From contig NZ_JADLJS010000030.1 in the NCBI RefSeq assembly GCF_015680405.1, positions 1 through 64,000 on the forward strand: a stretch of DNA of 64,000 nt, given 5' to 3'. The notes under the pieces were generated by a model that saw nothing but the letters and a program-made list of their open reading frames with translations, did not search any database and was not told where the DNA came from. The stretch comes from Pseudomonas pudica (GTDB lineage: Bacteria; Pseudomonadota; Gammaproteobacteria; Pseudomonadales; Pseudomonadaceae). Position numbers and translations under genes: made by a program. Below, piece after piece: positions 43,038 to 51,902 of the stretch (position 1 is the first letter of the stretch; each line of letters starts with the position of its first letter).

Positions 43038-44465
43038 ATGTCTGATTCATCCGGAAAACTAAAGCTCGGCGCGTTAGTTGCACTTGTCGTCGGTTCGATG
43101 ATTGGTGGCGGGATCTTCTCGCTGCCGCAAAACATGGCTGCCAGCGCAGGGGTTGGCGCTGTGCTGATCGGTTGGGCGATCACCGCGGTCGGCATGCTGA
43201 CCCTGGCGTTCGTGTTCCAGACCCTGGCCAACCGCAAGCCTGACCTGGATGGCGGGGTGTATGCCTACGCCAAGGCCGGTTTCGGCGACTACATGGGCTT
43301 CTCCTCGGCCTGGGGCTACTGGATCAGTGCCTGGCTGGGCAACGTCGGCTACTTCGTGCTGTTGTTCAGTACCTTGGGTTACTTCTTCCCGATCTTCGGC
43401 GAAGGCAACACCCCGGCCGCCATCATCGGCGCGTCGGTGCTGCTGTGGGCAGTGCACTTCCTGGTGCTGCGCGGCATCAAGGAAGCGGCGTTCATCAACC
43501 TGGTCACCACCGTGGCCAAGGTGGTGCCGCTGCTGCTGTTCGCCCTGATCTGCCTGTTCGCCTTCAAGCTCGACATCTTCACTGCTGACATCTGGGCGGT
43601 TGGCACGCCAGAGCTTGGCAGTGTGATGAACCAGGTGCGCAACATGATGCTGGTCACCGTTTGGGTGTTCATCGGCATCGAGGGTGCGAGCATCTTCTCG
43701 TCGCGGGCGGAAAAACGCTCTGACGTGGGTAAGGCCACGGTCATCGGCTTCGTCACCGTGCTGCTGTTCCTGGTGCTGGTCAACGTACTGTCGCTGGGCA
43801 TCATGACCCAACCGGAACTGGCCAAGCTGCAGAACCCGTCGATGGCTGCCGTGCTGGAGCATGTGGTCGGCCACTGGGGCGCGGTGCTGATCAGCGTCGG
43901 CCTGATCATTTCGCTGCTCGGGGCACTGCTGTCGTGGGTGCTGCTGTGCGCCGAGATCATGTTCGCCGCCGCCAAGGACCACACCATGCCGGAATTCCTG
44001 CGCCGCGAGAACGCCAACCAGGTACCGGCGAACGCCCTGTGGCTGACCAACGCCATGGTACAGATCTTCCTGGTGATCACGCTGTTCTCCAACAGCACCT
44101 ACCTGTCGCTGATCTACCTGGCCACATCGATGATCCTGGTGCCCTACCTGTGGTCGGCAGCCTATGCCGTGCTGCTGGCAGTGCGTAGCGAAACCTACGA
44201 ACAGGCCTTGGCCGAACGGCAGAAGGACCTGGTGATCGGTGGTATCGCCCTGTTGTACGCCATCTGGCTGCTGTACGCCGGCGGCGTGAAATACCTGCTG
44301 CTCTCGGCCCTGCTCTACGCACCTGGCGCGATTCTGTTCGCCAAGGCCAAGCGTGAGGTTGGCCAACCTGTCTTCACCAACGTGGAAAAACTGATCTTCG
44401 CAGCCGTGGTCATCGGCGCCCTGGTGGCAGCCTTTGGCCTGTACGACGGCTTCCTGACTCTTTGA
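43038..44465 (+). CDS. arcD: Arginine/ornithine antiporter ArcD
   Basis: Imports arginine and exports ornithine for fermentative ATP production. The 475-residue APC-family protein has twelve predicted helices and begins MSDSSGKLKLGALVALVVGS with the family GSMIGGGIFSLPQN motif. First gene of arcDABC; arcA begins 33 bases downstream. Oxygen-limited induction through the ANR-like box upstream is expected from the well-studied P. aeruginosa operon. Confidence 0.95.
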   Translation: MSDSSGKLKLGALVALVVGSMIGGGIFSLPQNMAASAGVGAVLIGWAITAVGMLTLAFVFQTLANRKPDLDGGVYAYAKAGFGDYMGFSSAWGYWISAWLGNVGYFVLLFSTLGYFFPIFGEGNTPAAIIGASVLLWAVHFLVLRGIKEAAFINLVTTVAKVVPLLLFALICLFAFKLDIFTADIWAVGTPELGSVMNQVRNMMLVTVWVFIGIEGASIFSSRAEKRSDVGKATVIGFVTVLLFLVLVNVLSLGIMTQPELAKLQNPSMAAVLEHVVGHWGAVLISVGLIISLLGALLSWVLLCAEIMFAAAKDHTMPEFLRRENANQVPANALWLTNAMVQIFLVITLFSNSTYLSLIYLATSMILVPYLWSAAYAVLLAVRSETYEQALAERQKDLVIGGIALLYAIWLLYAGGVKYLLLSALLYAPGAILFAKAKREVGQPVFTNVEKLIFAAVVIGALVAAFGLYDGFLTL

Positions 44466-44498
44466 CCCACGTCTTCGTTCAACTGGAGGAATGAAATC

Positions 44499-45752
44499 AT
44501 GTCCGCTGAAAAACAGAAGTACGGTGTCCACTCCGAAGCCGGCAAACTGCGCAAAGTGATGGTTTGCTCGCCGGGCCTGGCGCACAAGCGCCTGACGCCG
44601 AGCAACTGTGACGAGCTGCTGTTCGACGACGTGATCTGGGTCGACCAGGCCAAGCGTGACCATTTCGACTTTGTCACCAAGATGCGCGAGCGTGGCGTGG
44701 ATGTGCTGGAGATGCACAACCTGCTGACCGAAATCGTCCAGCAACCCGAGGCACTCAAGTGGATCCTCGATCGCAAGATCACCCCGGACACCGTCGGCGT
44801 GGGCCTGACCAACGAAGTACGCAGCTGGCTCGAAGGCCTCGAGCCACGCCACCTCGCCGAGTTCCTGATTGGCGGCGTTGCCGGGCAGGATCTGCCGCAG
44901 AGCGAGGGTGCCGAAGTGGTCAAGATGTACAACGACTACCTGGGCCACTCCAGCTTCATCCTGCCACCGCTGCCCAATACCCAGTTCACACGTGACACTA
45001 CCTGCTGGATCTACGGCGGCGTCACGCTCAACCCGATGTACTGGCCAGCGCGACGCCAGGAAACCCTGCTGACCACCGCCATCTACAAGTTCCACCCCCA
45101 GTTCACCAACGCCGACTTCCAGGTCTGGTACGGTGACCCGGACAAGGACCACGGCCAGTCCACCCTAGAAGGCGGCGATGTCATGCCGATCGGCAAGGGC
45201 ATCGTGCTGATTGGCATGGGCGAGCGCACCTCGCGCCAGGCCATCGGCCAACTGGCGCAGAACCTGTTCGCCAAGGGCGCCGTCAAGGAAGTGATCGTCG
45301 CGGGCCTACCAAAATCGCGCGCCGCCATGCACCTGGATACCGTGTTCAGCTTCTGCGACCGCGACCTGGTCACGGTCTTCCCGGAAGTGGTTAAAGAGAT
45401 CGTGCCGTTCATCATTCGCCCGGATGAAAGCAAGCCCTACGGCATGGACGTGCGCCGCATCAACAAGTCGTTCATCGAAGTGGTGGGCGAACAACTGGGC
45501 GTCAAGCTGCGCGTGGTCGAAACCGGAGGCAACAGCTTTGCCGCCGAGCGCGAACAGTGGGATGACGGCAACAACGTGGTGGCCATCGAGCCGGGCGTGG
45601 TCATTGGCTACGACCGCAATACCTACACCAATACCTTGCTGCGCAAGGCAGGTGTCGAAGTCATCACCATCAGTGCCGGCGAACTGGGCCGGGGCCGGGG
45701 CGGCGGCCACTGCATGACCTGCCCGATCGTGCGCGACCCGATCGACTACTAA
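44499..45752 (+). CDS. arcA: Arginine deiminase
   Basis: Hydrolyses arginine to citrulline and ammonia. The 417-residue protein has the catalytic cysteine C405 in the C-terminal GRGGGHCMTCPIVRDP motif and the arginine-binding FTRDTTCWI segment and HLDTVFSFCD (catalytic histidine) of the guanidino-modifying superfamily. A GGAGGA-type site precedes the ATG. Second gene of the operon. Confidence 0.97.
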   Translation: MSAEKQKYGVHSEAGKLRKVMVCSPGLAHKRLTPSNCDELLFDDVIWVDQAKRDHFDFVTKMRERGVDVLEMHNLLTEIVQQPEALKWILDRKITPDTVGVGLTNEVRSWLEGLEPRHLAEFLIGGVAGQDLPQSEGAEVVKMYNDYLGHSSFILPPLPNTQFTRDTTCWIYGGVTLNPMYWPARRQETLLTTAIYKFHPQFTNADFQVWYGDPDKDHGQSTLEGGDVMPIGKGIVLIGMGERTSRQAIGQLAQNLFAKGAVKEVIVAGLPKSRAAMHLDTVFSFCDRDLVTVFPEVVKEIVPFIIRPDESKPYGMDVRRINKSFIEVVGEQLGVKLRVVETGGNSFAAEREQWDDGNNVVAIEPGVVIGYDRNTYTNTLLRKAGVEVITISAGELGRGRGGGHCMTCPIVRDPIDY

Positions 45753-45821
45753 CGACCATTGCACCCGGCCGGGCCCACAACGCACCGGCCGGGACACTAC
45801 CGAATCCAAGGAGAAGCTGTC

Positions 45822-46832
45822 ATGGCGTTCAATATTCACAACCGCAACCTGCTCAGCCTGGAACACCACACCACCCGCGAGCTGCGCTACCTGCTGGACC
45901 TGTCCCGCGACCTCAAGCGCGCCAAGTACACCGGCACCGAGCAACAGCACCTGAAAGGCAACAACATCGCGCTGATCTTCGAAAAAACCTCTACCCGTAC
46001 CCGCTGCGCCTTCGAAGTGGCCGCCTATGACCAGGGCGCCAATGTCACCTACATCGACCCGACCTCCTCGCAGATTGGCCACAAGGAAAGCATGAAGGAC
46101 ACCGCCCGCGTGCTCGGGCGCATGTACGACGCCATCGAGTACCGTGGCTTCAAGCAGGAAATCGTCGAAGAACTGGCCAAGTTCGCCGGCGTACCGGTGT
46201 TCAACGGCCTGACCGACGAATACCACCCCACCCAGATGATCGCCGACGTGCTGACCATGCGTGAGCACAGCGACAAACCGCTGCACGACATTAGCTACGC
46301 CTACCTGGGCGACGCCCGCAACAACATGGGCAACTCGCTGCTGCTCATCGGTGCCAAGCTCGGCATGGATGTGCGCATCGCCGCGCCCAAGGCGCTGTGG
46401 CCGCATGATGACCTGGTCGAGCGTTGCCGCAAGTACGCCGAGGAAAGCGGCGCGCGCATCACCCTCACCGAAGACCCGGTTGCCGCGGTCAAGGGTGTGG
46501 ACTTCGTGCACACCGACGTGTGGGTATCGATGGGTGAGCCGATCGAAGCCTGGGGTGAGCGCATCAAGCTGCTCAAGCCGTATCAGGTGAATGCACAGCT
46601 GATGAAGTCCACCGGCAACCCGCGGACCAAGTTCATGCACTGCCTGCCGGCGTTCCACAACTCTGAAACCAAGGTAGGCAAGCAGATCGCCGAACAGTAC
46701 CCGGACCTGGCCAACGGTATCGAAGTGACCGACGACGTCTTCGAGTCGCCGGCCTGCATCGCCTTCGAGCAGGCGGAAAACCGCATGCACACGATCAAGG
46801 CGATCCTGGTATCGACCTTGGCTGACCTGTAA
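45822..46832 (+). CDS. arcB: Catabolic ornithine carbamoyltransferase
   Basis: Phosphorolysis of citrulline to ornithine and carbamoyl phosphate. The 336-residue protein starts MAFNIHNRNLLSL, the catabolic ArcB form, with AAGGAG before the ATG. Carbamoyl-phosphate motif KTSTRTRCAFE, the substrate loop STGNPRTKFMHCLPAFH and the SQIGHKESMKD segment are all intact. Third gene; some annotations use argI. Confidence 0.96.
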   Translation: MAFNIHNRNLLSLEHHTTRELRYLLDLSRDLKRAKYTGTEQQHLKGNNIALIFEKTSTRTRCAFEVAAYDQGANVTYIDPTSSQIGHKESMKDTARVLGRMYDAIEYRGFKQEIVEELAKFAGVPVFNGLTDEYHPTQMIADVLTMREHSDKPLHDISYAYLGDARNNMGNSLLLIGAKLGMDVRIAAPKALWPHDDLVERCRKYAEESGARITLTEDPVAAVKGVDFVHTDVWVSMGEPIEAWGERIKLLKPYQVNAQLMKSTGNPRTKFMHCLPAFHNSETKVGKQIAEQYPDLANGIEVTDDVFESPACIAFEQAENRMHTIKAILVSTLADL

Positions 46833-46864
46833 AGGCTGACTCGGCAAGCCGGGCAACCCGGATC

Positions 46865-46955
46865 CCTGTGGGAGCGGGTTTACCCGCGAATGCATCAGTA
46901 GCACCAGCCGCGTTGCATGGGCTGACGCTTTCGCGGGTAAACCCGCTCCCACAAG
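46865..46955. repeat. REP inverted pair between arcB and arcC
   Basis: GGGAGCGGGTTTACCCGCG and its inverted copy bracket a 40-base spacer inside the arc operon. It fills most of the 181-base gap. Confidence 0.88.
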
Positions 46956-47013
46956 GGGGCGGCGATACCGGTCGAGTACAGCGCTCCCTTCTTTTCGTTA
47001 AAGGACATTCCCC

Positions 47014-47943
47014 ATGCGTATCGTTGTTGCATTGGGCGGCAACGCCCTGCTGCGTCGCGGCGAGCCCATGACCGCTGACAACCAGCGCGCCAATATCCGC
47101 ACCGCCACCGAACAGATCGCCAAGATCCACCCAGGCAACGAACTGGTCATCGCCCACGGCAACGGCCCGCAAGTCGGCCTGCTGTCGCTGCAAGGCCTGT
47201 CCTACAAGCCCGACGAGGCCTACCCGCTGGACGTGCTGGGTGCCGAGACCGAGGGTATGATCGGCTACATGATCGAACAGGAACTGGGCAACCTGCTGGC
47301 ATTCGAGGTGCCGTTCGCCACCCTGCTGACCCAGGTCGAAGTGGACGCCAACGACCCCGCCTTCAAGGACCCGACCAAGTTCATCGGCCCGGTCTATGGC
47401 AAGGAAGAGGCCGAGCGCCTGGCCAAGGAAAAGGGTTGGGTGGTCAAGGCCGACGGCGACAAGTACCGCCGTGTGGTGGCCAGCCCGAAACCCAAGCGCA
47501 TCTTCGAGATCCGCCCGATCAAGTGGCTGCTGGAAAAGAGCAGCATCGTGATCTGCGCCGGCGGCGGCGGCATCCCCACCATGTACGATGAAAACCGCAA
47601 GCTGAAGGGCATCGAGGCGGTGATCGACAAGGACCTGTGCTCGGCCCTGCTGGCAGAGCAGCTGGACGCCGACCTTCTGATAATCGCCACCGACGTCGAT
47701 GCCGCCTATGTTGACTGGGGCAAGCCCACGCAAAAGGCCATTGCCCAGGCCCACCCCGACGAACTCGAACGCCTCGGCTTCGCCGCCGGTTCCATGGGGC
47801 CGAAGGTGCAGGCAGCCTGCGACTTTGCCCGCAACACCGGCAAAGTGGCAGTGATCAGTTCGCTGGAGAACATCGAAGACATCGTCAAAGGCACCGCCGG
47901 CACGCGGGTTTCCACCGCCAAGCCGGGGATCAGCTACCGTTGA
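47014..47943 (+). CDS. arcC: Carbamate kinase
   Basis: Makes ATP from carbamoyl phosphate, the energy-yielding last step of arginine deimination. The 309-residue amino-acid-kinase-fold protein has ALGGNALLRRGEPM at the N-terminus, AHGNGPQVGLL, and the ICAGGGGIPTMYDE and IIATDVDAAYVDWG segments of this family. Separated from arcB by a REP, so reduced relative expression is possible. A terminator follows. Confidence 0.96.
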   Translation: MRIVVALGGNALLRRGEPMTADNQRANIRTATEQIAKIHPGNELVIAHGNGPQVGLLSLQGLSYKPDEAYPLDVLGAETEGMIGYMIEQELGNLLAFEVPFATLLTQVEVDANDPAFKDPTKFIGPVYGKEEAERLAKEKGWVVKADGDKYRRVVASPKPKRIFEIRPIKWLLEKSSIVICAGGGGIPTMYDENRKLKGIEAVIDKDLCSALLAEQLDADLLIIATDVDAAYVDWGKPTQKAIAQAHPDELERLGFAAGSMGPKVQAACDFARNTGKVAVISSLENIEDIVKGTAGTRVSTAKPGISYR

Positions 47944-47951
47944 ATGCAGTG

Positions 47952-47976
47952 GGCGGGCGTCAGCGCCCGCCATTTT
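47952..47976 (+). terminator. Terminator of the arcDABC operon
   Basis: An 8-bp GC-rich stem (47952-47959 with 47964-47971), four-base loop, then ATTTT, directly after the arcC stop. Confidence 0.75.
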
Positions 47977-47998
47977 CGACCTTCCAAAGGAGCTTGCC

Positions 47999-48367
47999 AT
48001 GGCCCAGTACCAGCCCGGTCATGTACACATCGAGCGCACTGCGCTGAACCAGAACGACCACAGCTATGACCTGAACATCGAATACGAGGCAGTGTCGGAC
48101 CCCAAGGAAGGCAGAGGCATCCAGTTCAAGATGCATGGCAGCATCGAAGGCAAGCCAGTGGAAGAAAAGTTCTTCCTGGCCAAGGACCAAGTGTTGCCCA
48201 GCTTCCTCATGCAGCTGAGCCGAAGGGCGCAGTCGTACCTGCCGTCACCGAAGAAATTCGAGAACCTGAGTTCGCCGCACAAGCTTTATGACCATATGTT
48301 CGCGGACATTCGCGAAAAGCTGGATGTGAAATCGGGCGATCCGATCAAGCCTGAACATCTGGAGTGA
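47999..48367 (+). CDS. Small conserved hypothetical protein, DUF5064-like
   Basis: A soluble 122-residue protein of unknown function with no signal, cysteine motif or membrane segment. It starts MAQYQPGHVHIERTALNQ and has an alternating beta pattern (DYDLNIEYEAV-like, GIQFKMHGSIEGKPVEEKFF) followed by a helical C-terminus. It resembles the Pseudomonas DUF5064 group, from memory of such sequences, not a search. AAGGAGCTTGCC precedes the ATG. It is cut off from arcC by a terminator and followed by a REP. Confidence 0.65.
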   Translation: MAQYQPGHVHIERTALNQNDHSYDLNIEYEAVSDPKEGRGIQFKMHGSIEGKPVEEKFFLAKDQVLPSFLMQLSRRAQSYLPSPKKFENLSSPHKLYDHMFADIREKLDVKSGDPIKPEHLE

Positions 48368-48378
48368 TTTCAGGATCC

Positions 48379-48490
48379 GGGGGCTGCTTTGCAGCCCATC
48401 GCGACGCAAGGCCGCTCCTACAGGGATCGCGTCACTGTCGGGACCTGTAGGAGCGGCCTTGCGTCGCGATAGGGCCGCAAAGCGGCCCCG
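48379..48490. repeat. REP inverted pair (TGTCGCGA/GCGTCGCGA family)
   Basis: Arms of about 40 bases, containing ATCGCGACGCAAGGCCGCTC and its inverse, form a strong hairpin. Same family as the gts-operon copy. Confidence 0.9.
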
Positions 48491-48542
48491 GCGATGTTGA
48501 GGCATACTACCGCACTCCCCGGCCACCACTTCACTGTCCCCC

Positions 48543-50051
48543 ATGCGCATCCACGTCAGCTTCATCGACCGCGTCGGCATCACCCAGGAAGTCCTCGCCC
48601 TGCTCGGTGCCCGCAACCTCAACCTGGACGCCGTGGAGATGGTCCCGCCGAACGTCTACATCGACGCCCCTACCCTCAGCCCTGCCGTGCTCGAAGAACT
48701 GCACGACGCGCTGTTCGAGGTACAGGGCGTGCAATCGGTGGACGTGGTCGACATCCTCCCAGGCCAACGCCGGCACCTGCAGCTCGATGCCCTGCTGGCG
48801 GCGATGAGCGACCCGGTGCTGGCCGTGGACAGTGCCGGCAAGGTGCTGCTGGCCAACCCGGCGCTGATCGAACTGTGCGGCCGCGAATCAGCTGGGCGCT
48901 CGGTGGGTGAACTGTTCGGTGACCCGGCGCTGCTGCAGGCCCTGCTGGACAACAATTTCCACCTGCCCATGCGCGAGATGCAGCTCAACGGCCAGAGCTT
49001 GCTGCTGGACGCCATGCCGATCACCAACGCCGGTGGCCTGCTGACGCTATACCCCCCTACACGCATGGGCGAACGCCTTTCGGCCCTGCACCACGACCAT
49101 GCCGAAGGCTTCGATGCCTTGCTCGGCGAATCACCGGCAATCCGCACTCTCAAGGCCCGCGCCCTGCGCGTGGCGGCACTCGATGCACCACTGCTGGTGC
49201 ATGGCGAAACCGGCACCGGCAAAGAACTGGTAGCCCGCGCCTGCCACGCCATCAGCAGCCGCCACGCAGCGCCATTCCTGGCCCTGAACTGCGCTGCGCT
49301 GCCCGAGAGCCTGGCCGAGAGCGAATTGTTCGGCTACGCCCCAGGCGCCTTCACCGGCGCGCAACGGGGCGGCAAACCCGGGTTGATGGAACTGGCTAAC
49401 CAGGGCACGGTATTTCTCGATGAAATCGGCGAGATGTCGCCATACCTGCAGGCCAAGCTGCTGCGTTTTCTCAGCGATGGCAGCTTCCGCCGGGTGGGTG
49501 GCGACCGCGAAGTGAAGGTGGATGTACGCATCATCAGCGCCACCCACCGCGACCTGGAGCGCATGGTCGCCGAAGGCAGCTTCCGCGAAGACCTGTTCTA
49601 CCGCCTTAACGTGCTCAACCTGCAAGTGCCGCCGCTGCGCGACCGTGGCCAGGACATCCTGATGCTGGCGCATTTCTTCATGCAGCAGGCCTGCACGCAG
49701 ATCCAGCGCCCACCCTGCCGGCTGACCCCGGCCACCCATTCGGCACTGCTGGCCAACCCTTGGCCGGGCAATGTGCGCCAGCTGCAGAACGTGATATTCC
49801 GCGCCGCAGCCATTTGCGAGGGCAACCTGGTGGATATCGGTGACCTGGACATCGCCGGCACCTCGGTGGCCCGTGGCCAGGACGGCGAAGTGGCCAGCCT
49901 GGAACAGGCCGTAGGCGATTTCGAGCGCGAGTTGCTGCAACGCCTGTACGCAAGCTACCCATCGACGCGGCAACTGGCAGGGCGCTTGCAAACTTCACAT
50001 ACCGCCATTGCGCAGCGCCTGCGCAAATATGGAATACCAGGCAAAGCCTGA
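48543..50051 (+). CDS. gcsR: TyrR-like sigma-54 activator, GcsR type
   Basis: A 502-residue enhancer-binding protein: N-terminal ACT domain (about 1-72), PAS domain (about 78-170), AAA+ domain with Walker A HGETGTGKE (220-228), the sigma-54 contact loop GAFTGA (268-273) and Walker B GTVFLDEIG (288-296), and a C-terminal Fis-type helix-turn-helix (about 463-498). The intact GAFTGA loop means it can activate sigma-54 polymerase, unlike enterobacterial TyrR. Its position two genes upstream of gcvH-gcvP-sdaA-gcvT matches P. aeruginosa GcsR, which activates glycine cleavage in response to glycine. PhhR is an alternative label, but no phhA gene is nearby. Confidence 0.82.
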   Translation: MRIHVSFIDRVGITQEVLALLGARNLNLDAVEMVPPNVYIDAPTLSPAVLEELHDALFEVQGVQSVDVVDILPGQRRHLQLDALLAAMSDPVLAVDSAGKVLLANPALIELCGRESAGRSVGELFGDPALLQALLDNNFHLPMREMQLNGQSLLLDAMPITNAGGLLTLYPPTRMGERLSALHHDHAEGFDALLGESPAIRTLKARALRVAALDAPLLVHGETGTGKELVARACHAISSRHAAPFLALNCAALPESLAESELFGYAPGAFTGAQRGGKPGLMELANQGTVFLDEIGEMSPYLQAKLLRFLSDGSFRRVGGDREVKVDVRIISATHRDLERMVAEGSFREDLFYRLNVLNLQVPPLRDRGQDILMLAHFFMQQACTQIQRPPCRLTPATHSALLANPWPGNVRQLQNVIFRAAAICEGNLVDIGDLDIAGTSVARGQDGEVASLEQAVGDFERELLQRLYASYPSTRQLAGRLQTSHTAIAQRLRKYGIPGKA

Positions 50052-50072
50052 TACCTGCCAGATATTGTCAAC

Positions 50073-50190
50073 GGGGGCTGCTACGCAGCCCATCGCAGGC
50101 AAGCCAGCTCCCACAGGTATCGCACACGTCCTGAATTGTGCGCGATACCTGTGGGAGCTGGCTTGCCTGCGATGGGCCGCAAAGAGGCCC
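50073..50190. repeat. REP inverted pair (GCAGGCAAGCCAGC family)
   Basis: ATCGCAGGCAAGCCAGCTCC and its inverse lie just after the gcsR stop. The remaining 50191-50360 carries a TGACAG-N11-CTGTCA inverted repeat (50278-50300) of unknown role upstream of gltS. Confidence 0.85.
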
Positions 50191-50360
50191 CTGATAGTTA
50201 TTGTAATAATCCGGTTGTTATTCAGGCTTTTCCTACGCCAGTGAAAGATACTCTCCCACGGATGCCTCGTAGAATGATGACAGTGTATTCCCATCTGTCA
50301 CCCCACTTGTCCGCCCCATAGCGGGAAGTGGTCCGCTACTGGATATAACGAGAACACCTG

Positions 50361-51560
50361 ATGTTTGAACTCGATTTTTACGGGACGCTTGTAGCCGCCT
50401 CTTTGGTACTCCTATTGGGACGCGGCCTGGTTGCGCGTATTGGTTTCTTGCGCACTTACAATATTCCGGAACCTGTCGCTGGCGGCTTGGTAGTCGCCTT
50501 GGCGTTCCTGGCGTTGCGCAGCTTCGATATCCACGTGCAATTCGATACTTCACTGCAAACCCCTCTGATGCTGGCATTCTTCGCCACCATTGGTTTGGGT
50601 GCAGACTTCGCCAGTCTGAAGAAAGGTGGCCGCGTGGTTACCGTGTTCCTGCTGGTGGTAACCGGCTTGCTGCTGGTCCAGAACGCCATGGGCATCGGCC
50701 TGGCAACGGCACTGGGGCTCGACCCACTGATGGGGCTGCTGGCCGGCTCCATCACATTGTCGGGTGGCCACGGCACAGGCGCTGCGTGGGGGGCCACGTT
50801 CACCGAAAAGTTTGGCCTGGCCTCGGCCTCCGAATTGGCAATGGCATCAGCTACATTCGGCCTGGTACTGGGTGGCCTGATTGGTGGCCCGGTCGCCCGG
50901 TTGCTGATCAAGCGAGTAGCGACGCCAGGTATCGAAGAAGCAGCGCCACAACTGCCCAAAGGTTTCGAACAACCGGACAAAGAACGCCTGATTACGCCGT
51001 TTTCATTTATCGAGACACTTGCGCTTATCGCCGTCAGTTTGCTCGTGGGTTCGTTACTTAACGGTTTACTGAAAGGCACGGCGCTTGAACTGCCAACGTT
51101 CGTTTGCGTGCTGTTCGTGGGCGTGGTGTTGCGAAACGGCCTTTCGGCGCTCGGCTTTTATCAAGTATTCGAGCGGGAAGTCTCGGTATTGGGCAATGTG
51201 AGCTTGTCGTTGTTCCTGGCCATTGCCTTGATGTCGCTCAAGTTGTGGGATCTTTCAGCGCTGGCTTTACCGTTCTTTGCATTGCTCGCCGCACAGACAT
51301 TGGTCATGGCACTGTTCGCGATATTCGTCACGTTCCGGGTCATGGGTCGCAACTATGATGCAGCGGTACTGGCTGCCGGGCACTGTGGCTTCGGCTTGGG
51401 CGCAACGCCAACGGCAATCGCCAACATGCAAGCGGTGACCCAGCGCTACGGAGCCTCGCGCATTGCCTTCCTGGTCGTGCCGATGGTGGGGGCGTTCTTC
51501 ATCGACATCATCAATGTCATCGTCATCAAGCTGTATCTGGCATTGCCCTGGTTTGCCTAG
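50361..51560 (+). CDS. gltS: Sodium/glutamate symporter
   Basis: A 399-residue inner-membrane Na+-dependent glutamate carrier. It has about ten hydrophobic helices arranged as two repeats, each with a glycine-rich re-entrant loop: LSGGHGTGAAWGA and AGHCGFGLGATPTAIANMQAV, the GltS family signatures. Length matches E. coli GltS. Codon choice is richer in TTA, CTT, ATT and GTT than in the flanking genes, especially at the 5' and middle parts, which suggests later acquisition. It separates gcsR from the gcv operon and ends before a hairpin terminator. Confidence 0.92.
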   Translation: MFELDFYGTLVAASLVLLLGRGLVARIGFLRTYNIPEPVAGGLVVALAFLALRSFDIHVQFDTSLQTPLMLAFFATIGLGADFASLKKGGRVVTVFLLVVTGLLLVQNAMGIGLATALGLDPLMGLLAGSITLSGGHGTGAAWGATFTEKFGLASASELAMASATFGLVLGGLIGGPVARLLIKRVATPGIEEAAPQLPKGFEQPDKERLITPFSFIETLALIAVSLLVGSLLNGLLKGTALELPTFVCVLFVGVVLRNGLSALGFYQVFEREVSVLGNVSLSLFLAIALMSLKLWDLSALALPFFALLAAQTLVMALFAIFVTFRVMGRNYDAAVLAAGHCGFGLGATPTAIANMQAVTQRYGASRIAFLVVPMVGAFFIDIINVIVIKLYLALPWFA

Positions 51561-51639
51561 ATCGAAGTCAGGCCATGTTCCAGGGCGTATTTCACGAGCG
51601 GCGCAAGTGTCGTGGCCGAGCATCGCGTCCTCAACACTA

Positions 51640-51676
51640 TGTATTGATTTCAATACGCCGTATTGAAATCAATACA
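51640..51676. promoter_or_regulatory. Tandem 18-bp dyads, candidate GcsR upstream activating sites
   Basis: Two boxes, 51640-51657 (TGTATTG-N4-CAATACG) and 51659-51676 (its inverse), are separated by one base. Each is internally palindromic with the same half-site spacing as the TGTAACG-N4-CGTTCCG boxes reported for P. aeruginosa GcsR. They lie about 190 bases before the predicted gcvH start of transcription. Confidence 0.6.
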
Positions 51677-51699
51677 CATCCATTCGGATACGACTGTGC

Positions 51700-51724
51700 A
51701 AGGGTTTGATCCCCAAACCCTTTT
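51700..51724 (+). terminator. Terminator-like hairpin after gltS
   Basis: A 9-bp stem (51700-51708 with 51714-51722), five-base loop, followed by TT. It would isolate gltS from gcvH. Confidence 0.6.
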
Positions 51725-51788
51725 CCATCACCCTCCTGCTGTAGCGTTTTCATTCCATCAAATGGATAAAATAATCACGCTAAATAGA

Positions 51789-51801
51789 TAACTTATTGAT
51801 T
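51789..51801 (-). promoter_or_regulatory. IHF binding site
   Basis: The minus strand reads AATCAA-TAAG-TTA, a full match to the IHF consensus WATCAANNNNTTR, placed between the upstream boxes and the sigma-54 promoter in an AT-rich stretch. Confidence 0.65.
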
Positions 51802-51820
51802 AATAACATTTTTTAACGAT

Positions 51821-51836
51821 TGGCCGCATTTTTGCT
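51821..51836 (+). promoter_or_regulatory. Sigma-54 promoter of gcvH-gcvP-sdaA-gcvT
   Basis: TGGCCG-N4-TTTGCT with GG (51822-51823) and GC (51834-51835) exactly ten bases apart, the invariant -24/-12 geometry. Transcription should begin near 51847, 56 bases before gcvH. Confidence 0.75.
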
Positions 51837-51902
51837 AAGGGAATCCCAACCCCAAGAGCGCGGAGCCACTGCGCCTAACGCCCTGCTTCCCGAGGATTCC
51901 CC

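Noticed and set aside
51561..51902. Glycine riboswitch upstream of gcvH
   Set aside because: The predicted leader is only about 56 bases, too short for an aptamer, and the sigma-54 module explains control.
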